Assembly: GCF_024693525.1 (NCBI RefSeq)
Contig: NZ_JAILKR010000051.1
Coordinates: 1 to 62,839, forward strand
DNA: 62,839 nucleotides
Source: Selenomonas sp.
Lineage (GTDB): Bacteria; Bacillota_C; Negativicutes; Selenomonadales; Selenomonadaceae
Reading direction: 5' to 3'
Shown: positions 58,537 through 62,839 of the stretch, one piece after another
How positions within the stretch are numbered: the stretch's first letter is position 1
Layout: every line of letters begins with the position of its first letter
Made by a program: the position numbers and the translations under genes
The notes under the pieces: generated by a model
What the model saw: only the letters and a program-made list of their open reading frames with translations
What the model was told of the DNA's origin: nothing
The model's database searches: none

Positions 58537-59958
58537 TCAGGCATCGGTACGCAGTTTTTTGAGCTTGCGGATTTTGCGCTGCTGGATGCCAACAGTGCTG
58601 TGCTGGTAGCTGTAGCCAAAGTAAACCAGACAGCCGAAGGCGCACCAGACCAGGAAGCGGATCCAAGTGTCAAGGGGCAGGTGGGCCATGAGATAGCCGC
58701 AGGCGAGAACGGCCAGCGGAGCAACCAGCCAGACAATGGGGCAGCGGAAGGCACGCGGTACATCGGGTTTTGTGACGCGCAGGACCATGACACCGATGGC
58801 TGCCACCAGGAAGGCGGACAGGGTACCGATATTGGCCATTTCTGCGATAAGGCCAATGGGGGCAAAGCCGGCAATCAGCGAGACGAAGATAGCCCCGAGG
58901 ACGGTGACGATGTAAGGCGTATGATAGCGTTTGTGAATCTTGCAGACCCGGGCAGGGACCATGCCGTCACGGCTCATGGCAAAGAAGATGCGGGCCTGTC
59001 CGTAGAGCAGGACCAGAAGCACGGTGGTGATGCCTGCAATCGCGCCGACACCGACTACGGCAGAGCCGAGGTTGTAGCCAATATAGCGCAAGGCAAAGGC
59101 GACGGGTTCCGGGTTGTTGAGTTCGGTGTAGGGAACGACACCGGTGAGGACGCCGGCAACGATGACGTATAGTGCCGTGCAGACGATGAGGGACCCGATG
59201 ATGCCAATGGGCAGGTCCCGGGCCGGGTTTTTGCACTCCTCGGCGGAGGTGGCAACGGCATCAAAGCCGATGTAGGCGAAGAATACGATGGCGGCACCGG
59301 CGGCGATGCCCGAGGCACCAAAGGGCATGAAGGGTTCCCAGTTGGCGGTGTTGACATGGGGGCCCGCTAAAAGCAGGAAGATGAAAACTGCCGCTAATTT
59401 GATGAAGACCAAGATGCGGTTCAGTTTCGTGCTTTCCTGGGTGCCGCGGATCAAGAAGAACGTCAGCAGCAGGGTAATCAGGATAGCGGGCACGTTGATG
59501 ACGCCGCCGTCAGCTGGTACATGAGTCAGCGCATGGCTGACCTCGATGCCGGCACTTTGCAACAGTCCCGTGACATAGCCGGACCAGCCCGAGGCCACAG
59601 CACTGGCAGTGACGGTGTACTCCAGAATCAGATTCCAGCCGACAATGAAGGCAATGAACTCGCCCAGGGAAGCGTACGTATAGGTGTAGGCGCTGCCCGA
59701 TGCGGGAACAATGGAGGAGAACTCGGCATAGGCAAGGCCGGCCAGTGCACAGGCAAGCCCGGAGAGAATAAAGGAAATAGTGACAGCCGGGCCGGCGTAT
59801 TTGGCTGCGGCGACGCCGGTCAAGACGAAGATGCCAGTGCCGATAACGCAGCCGATGCCTAAGAGGATGAGGTCGAAGGCGCCGAGGGTCTTGGCCATGC
59901 CGGAATTTTCAGCAGCAGCGCGCATCTGCTCGATGCTTTTGGTGCGGAAAAGGTTCAT
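58537..59958 (-). CDS. APC superfamily amino acid permease (CAT/YfnA type)
   Basis: A 473-residue transporter with about 12-14 helices. It has FDLILLGIGCVIGTGIFVLT (the unwound helix 1 GxGxxxGxG region), AYAEFSSIVPASGSAYTYTY and FAYIGFDAVATSAEECKNPA. It resembles cationic amino acid transporters of the CAT family. ATG 59958 suits the AAAGGAA site better than the upstream ATG at 59970, which overlaps it. Confidence 0.92.
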   Translation of the reverse strand: MNLFRTKSIEQMRAAAENSGMAKTLGAFDLILLGIGCVIGTGIFVLTGVAAAKYAGPAVTISFILSGLACALAGLAYAEFSSIVPASGSAYTYTYASLGEFIAFIVGWNLILEYTVTASAVASGWSGYVTGLLQSAGIEVSHALTHVPADGGVINVPAILITLLLTFFLIRGTQESTKLNRILVFIKLAAVFIFLLLAGPHVNTANWEPFMPFGASGIAAGAAIVFFAYIGFDAVATSAEECKNPARDLPIGIIGSLIVCTALYVIVAGVLTGVVPYTELNNPEPVAFALRYIGYNLGSAVVGVGAIAGITTVLLVLLYGQARIFFAMSRDGMVPARVCKIHKRYHTPYIVTVLGAIFVSLIAGFAPIGLIAEMANIGTLSAFLVAAIGVMVLRVTKPDVPRAFRCPIVWLVAPLAVLACGYLMAHLPLDTWIRFLVWCAFGCLVYFGYSYQHSTVGIQQRKIRKLKKLRTDA

Positions 59959-60005
59959 AGGATAGTACATTCCTTTCGAAGTATAATTTGCATATAAATA
60001 GGAAA

Positions 60006-60716
60006 TTATTCGGCAATCCAGTCGCGGAATTTTTTCGGATTGCTGTTGATGACGAGTTCTTCAGGGAAGTCGTACTGGGCAATCATTTCCTGGGAGTATG
60101 TATGGTTTCCTACATCTAAGTCGATATGGGCATCGCTGCCGAGGATGACCGTGGTGCCGTACTTTTTGCAGGCGGCAAGAAGCTCGCCGGCAAGCTCGCG
60201 GGAGCCGGTACGGCTGCCACCGGGGGTGTAGGAGCTGTTATTGATTTCGAGCAGGACATGGGTTTCGCAGGCGGCCTTGGCCAGTTTGTCAAAATCGACA
60301 GGATACAACGGATTGTCCGGATGTCCGATGATTTTGACCTTGGGATGACGCATGGCACCAATCAGAGCCGCGGTATTTTGTTCCCGCGTGCCCGGACGGA
60401 TGCACGGATCATGCAGACTGGCAATCGCATAGTCGAGCCGGGAAAGCAGATGTTCCTTGAGGTCGATGGAACCGGTATAGTCGAGAATGTTTAGCTCGAC
60501 GCCCATGACCACATCGATGCCGTAGGCTTCCGGGCGTATTACTTTGAAATTGCAAAAATAGAATTCGTGGAAGGCGCCAGGCATGGACGGTGCATGGTCC
60601 GCGATGCCGATGAGTTCTAGCCCCTTTTCCCTGGCGGCTGTAATCATCTCACGAAGGGTGCTATATGCATGGACACTGGCGATGGTATGCGTATGGACGT
60701 CCAATAAATCTTTCAT
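60006..60716 (-). CDS. PHP-domain phosphatase, YcdX-like
   Basis: A 236-residue metal-dependent hydrolase. It has the PHP motifs LLDVHTHTIASVHAYST, GIADHAPSMPG, VVMGVELNIL, ASLHDPCI, IIGHPDNPLY and ILGSDAHIDLDVG. These supply the His/Asp ligands of a trinuclear metal site as in YcdX. The substrate is unknown; phosphate esters are likely. ATG 60716 follows TAGGAGG. Confidence 0.9.
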   Translation of the reverse strand: MKDLLDVHTHTIASVHAYSTLREMITAAREKGLELIGIADHAPSMPGAFHEFYFCNFKVIRPEAYGIDVVMGVELNILDYTGSIDLKEHLLSRLDYAIASLHDPCIRPGTREQNTAALIGAMRHPKVKIIGHPDNPLYPVDFDKLAKAACETHVLLEINNSSYTPGGSRTGSRELAGELLAACKKYGTTVILGSDAHIDLDVGNHTYSQEMIAQYDFPEELVINSNPKKFRDWIAE

Positions 60717-60822
60717 GAACGGAAAACCTCCTACTGTAAAAAAAATCACTGCCTTCTATTATATAGCAGAGAGGCAGTGAGGAAAAGGTTATTTCCTGCT
60801 AACTTTTTTTGCAAAAAATATA

Positions 60823-60851
60823 TTGACAGCAGGAGGTACTTCCAGTATAAT
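60823..60851 (+). promoter_or_regulatory. Perfect consensus promoter of tRNA-Val(GAC)
   Basis: TTGACA (60823-60828), 17 bases, TATAAT (60846-60851), about 20 bases before the tRNA. Confidence 0.9.
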
Positions 60852-60871
60852 AAATTTTGTCGTTATGACTT

Positions 60872-60948
60872 GGGGTTATAGCTCAGTTGGTTAGAGTGTC
60901 TCGTTGACATCGAGGAGGTCACAGGTTCGAATCCTGTTAACCCCACCA
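60872..60948 (+). tRNA. tRNA-Val (anticodon GAC)
   Basis: A full cloverleaf: acceptor GGGGTTA/TAACCCC, D-arm GCTC/GAGT, anticodon stem TCTCG/CGAGG with loop TTGACAT, T-arm ACAGG-TTCGAAT-CCTGT, encoded CCA. Anticodon GAC reads GUC and GUU. Confidence 0.95.
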
Positions 60949-60960
60949 TTAAGAAATTTT

Positions 60961-60988
60961 GCTCTCGCAGTTTGCGGGAGCTTTTTTA
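60961..60988 (+). terminator. Terminator after tRNA-Val(GAC)
   Basis: GCTCTCGCA pairs with TGCGGGAGC, followed by TTTTTT. Confidence 0.85.
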
Positions 60989-61051
60989 TTTTATTTTTGT
61001 AAAGCTATGGATTTTTTCCCAACAGAAGCGTATAATAAAACATGTTGAAAC

Positions 61052-61128
61052 GCTCGCTTAGCTCAGTTGGCTAGAGCATCTCCGTCACATGGAGGGGGTC
61101 GGGGGTTCGAATCCCTCAGCGAGCACCA
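61052..61128 (+). tRNA. tRNA-Val (anticodon CAC)
   Basis: Acceptor GCTCGCT/AGCGAGC, D-arm GCTC/GAGC, anticodon stem TCTCC/GGAGG with loop GTCACAT (anticodon CAC, reads GUG), T-arm GGGGG-TTCGAAT-CCCTC, encoded CCA. A TATAAT lies at 61031 with a poor -35. Confidence 0.93.
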
Positions 61129-61139
61129 TAAGGAATATT

Positions 61140-61163
61140 GCCGTACGATGTACGGCTTTTTTT
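61140..61163 (+). terminator. Terminator after tRNA-Val(CAC)
   Basis: GCCGTAC-GAT-GTACGGC followed by TTTTTTT. Confidence 0.85.
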
Positions 61164-61226
61164 ATGCGGAGGGAAAAGCCAAAATCCATCAAATACGGAC
61201 CATTGTATTTATCTATATAGTTTCCG

Positions 61227-61255
61227 TTGACAGTAGCAGGGGAGTTTGCTATTAT
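61227..61255 (+). promoter_or_regulatory. Promoter upstream of purB
   Basis: TTGACA (61227-61232), 17 bases, TATTAT (61250-61255). Confidence 0.8.
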
Positions 61256-61282
61256 AGTCAAGGGAAATAAGGGATTCTCCAG

Positions 61283-61332
61283 ACTCAAAATGAGGCCTGT
61301 ACCCCAAGGGGATAGGTCAATTTGAGTTTTTT
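61283..61332 (+). terminator. Terminator-like hairpin in the purB leader
   Basis: ACTCAAA (61283) pairs with TTTGAGT (61321), with an inner CCCC-AAG-GGGG stem, followed by TTTTTT. It lies between the purB promoter and start, about 20 bases after the expected transcript start. It implies either attenuation or a short (~70-nt) RNA. Confidence 0.65.
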
Positions 61333-61397
61333 CGTCGTGTTTTCACTTCCGCGGTGCAGTGACGCCGCCAGGAATTGATGAGGAGGAAATCACAAAA

Positions 61398-62690
61398 ATG
61401 ATCGAACGTTACACCAACCCGGAGATGGGTCACCTGTGGTCCATCGAAAATGAATGGCAGCAGATTTTGAATGTTGAAATGGCTGCCTGCGACGCCATGG
61501 CTGAGCTCGGCGAGATTCCAGTTGAGGCTGCGAAAAATATTCGCGCCAAGGCTAAGTTTGATGTTAAGCGCATCAAGGAAATTGAATCCGTTACGCATCA
61601 TGACATCATCGCTTTCCTGACCAACGTCGCCGAAAATGTTGGTGATGATTCCAAGTACGTCCATAAAGGCCTGACTTCGAGTGATGTCAAGGATACGGCT
61701 TATTGCATGATGATGCGCGATGCTGCTGATATCATCCTCGATGACCTCAAGAAGTTCCGCGAGGTACTGCGCCGTCGTGCGGTTGAGTTCAAACATACGC
61801 CGTGCATTGGCCGTACCCATGGTATTCATGCGGAGCCGATGACGTTCGGTCTGAAACTTTTGCTCTGGAGTGCTGAGATTGAGCGCGATATCGAGCGCGT
61901 TGAGCATGCGAAGAAAATCGTTTCGGTCTGCAAGCTCTCGGGTGCTGTGGGCACTTACTCCAATATTGACCCGCGCATTGAGGAAATGGTGGGCAAGACG
62001 CTGGAACTTCAGCCGGTCCGTTTGGCTACGCAGGTCATTCAGCGTGACCGCCATGCTGAGTTCGTGACGACGATGGCTATCGTATCGAGTACGCTCGAGA
62101 AAATCGCGACGGAAGTCCGCAACCTGCAGCGCACGGATATCCGTGAGGCCGAGGAGTATTTCTCCCCGGGCCAGAAGGGTTCTTCGGCTATGCCGCACAA
62201 GCGCAACCCCATCAACTGTGAGCGCATTTCGGGCATGGCTCGCCTGAACCGTGGCAATGCCGTAGCCGCTATGGAAGACATCACGCTCTGGCATGAGCGC
62301 GACATCTCCCATTCCTCCGTTGAGCGCGTTATCCTGCCGGATACGACGATTAACCTCGACTACTGCACGAGAAAGCTTACGAATATCATCGACAAGCTGC
62401 TCGTCTATCCGGAGAAGATGATGCACGACATGAACCGCACGGGCGGTCTCATGTACAGCTCCCGTCTGTTGCTGGCAGTTGTCAGCAAGGGCGTACTGCG
62501 TGAGGATGCCTACAAGTGGGTACAGCGCAACGCCATGAAACGCTGGATGGAAGGCAAGGACTTCAAGGAGAGCGTTGAAAACGATCCGGATATCACGAAG
62601 TATCTGACGAAGGAAGAAATCGACGATTGCTTCGACTATAAGTTCTTCATCCGCCGCGTCGATATGATTTTCGAGCGTTTCGGTCTGTAA
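61398..62690 (+). CDS. purB: Adenylosuccinate lyase
   Basis: A 430-residue enzyme of purine synthesis with two reactions (SAICAR to AICAR, adenylosuccinate to AMP). It has GLTSSDVKDTAYCMMMRDAA, IGRTHGIHAEPMTFGLKLL and the fumarase-family signature GSSAMPHKRNPINCE. ATG 61398 follows AGGAGG. It is short relative to E. coli PurB and of the Firmicute type. Confidence 0.96.
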   Translation: MIERYTNPEMGHLWSIENEWQQILNVEMAACDAMAELGEIPVEAAKNIRAKAKFDVKRIKEIESVTHHDIIAFLTNVAENVGDDSKYVHKGLTSSDVKDTAYCMMMRDAADIILDDLKKFREVLRRRAVEFKHTPCIGRTHGIHAEPMTFGLKLLLWSAEIERDIERVEHAKKIVSVCKLSGAVGTYSNIDPRIEEMVGKTLELQPVRLATQVIQRDRHAEFVTTMAIVSSTLEKIATEVRNLQRTDIREAEEYFSPGQKGSSAMPHKRNPINCERISGMARLNRGNAVAAMEDITLWHERDISHSSVERVILPDTTINLDYCTRKLTNIIDKLLVYPEKMMHDMNRTGGLMYSSRLLLAVVSKGVLREDAYKWVQRNAMKRWMEGKDFKESVENDPDITKYLTKEEIDDCFDYKFFIRRVDMIFERFGL

Positions 62691-62730
62691 TTCAATATGT
62701 TATGATGAGCCGTGGGCTCAAATATGTTGA

Positions 62731-62766
62731 GCCCTTACGGCGTTATTATACCCGTAAGGGCTTTTG
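62731..62766 (+). terminator. Terminator after purB
   Basis: GCCCTTACGG and CCGTAAGGGC around CGTTATTATAC, followed by TTTT. An AAGGAG at 62832-62837 is probably the ribosome site of the next gene, beyond the window. Confidence 0.75.
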
Positions 62767-62839
62767 CTGGTTTTACGGGATGGATTCGCTGCCATGGTTG
62801 GTCTGCCAGCCGGTGGACAGCGGTTATTAAGGAGAGAAT

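Noticed and set aside
61067..61288. 67-codon frames overlapping tRNA-Val(CAC)
   Set aside because: They run through the tRNA and its terminator; no coding evidence.
62780..62830. 16-codon ORF (MDSLPWLVCQ...) near the right edge
   Set aside because: No ribosome site before it and too short to judge; the AAGGAG after it more likely serves a gene beyond the window.
1..62839. CRISPR array
   Set aside because: No regularly spaced identical repeats of 25-40 bases were found; the tandem units in Rpn genes are 12-base coding repeats.

Overview
This is a gene-dense stretch of a low-to-mid GC bacterial chromosome. Strong AAGGAGG-type ribosome sites, a T-box leader, a YvrJ/DUF2922/DUF1659 cassette and a metNIQ operon point to a Firmicute. 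O-antigen-style surface polysaccharide genes (WbaP-like transferase, Wzx, Wzy, Wzz, WecE) and many Rpn genes point to the diderm class Negativicutes. A Selenomonas-like member of Selenomonadaceae is my best guess. That is inference from gene content, not a database match.

Layout. 0-2.2 kb: rpiB-glyA-upp on the minus strand. 2.3-9.3 kb: an accessory islet with two full-length Rpn (PD-(D/E)XK) genes, at least three Rpn fragments, a sigma-like gene with a duplicated 5' region, an XRE regulator and small hypothetical genes. 6.5-25.9 kb (minus strand): a surface polysaccharide locus with initiating transferase, flippase, polymerase, chain-length protein, five glycosyltransferases, pyruvyl- and acetyltransferases, WecE and a heptose module (hddA, hddC). 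It is broken by the Rpn islet and by a decayed DUF4160/DUF2442 pair, and its middle is strikingly AT-rich. A LytTR-like regulator sits just upstream of its consensus promoter. 26.7-29.3 kb: the YvrJ cassette and an MFS transporter behind an isoleucine-type T-box. 29.3-29.6 kb: a tiny locus with the full architecture of an Fst/par type I toxin-antitoxin. 29.7-32.4 kb: metNIQ. 32.4-54.2 kb: housekeeping and transport genes, including NagZ between two zinc-ribbon membrane proteins, tex-cobT with an unusual double-domain CobT, Hsp20, a chemoreceptor, a LigB-AMMECR1 fusion, a MerR-controlled MATE pump, and panS-panC-panD behind a leader with two terminators.

54.3-57 kb holds two unusual non-coding regions. 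One is a cluster of five DnaA boxes beside the pan leader. The other is a roughly 780-bp super-palindrome of nested inverted repeats after an exported beta-helix-like protein. The window ends with an acyl-CoA ligase, an amino-acid permease, a PHP hydrolase, two valine tRNAs and purB.

Most interesting: the par-like type I toxin-antitoxin (29.3-29.6 kb), the DnaA-box cluster (54.5 kb), the super-palindrome (56.2-56.95 kb), and Rpn genes carrying an internal ribosome site and start for a short C-terminal protein.
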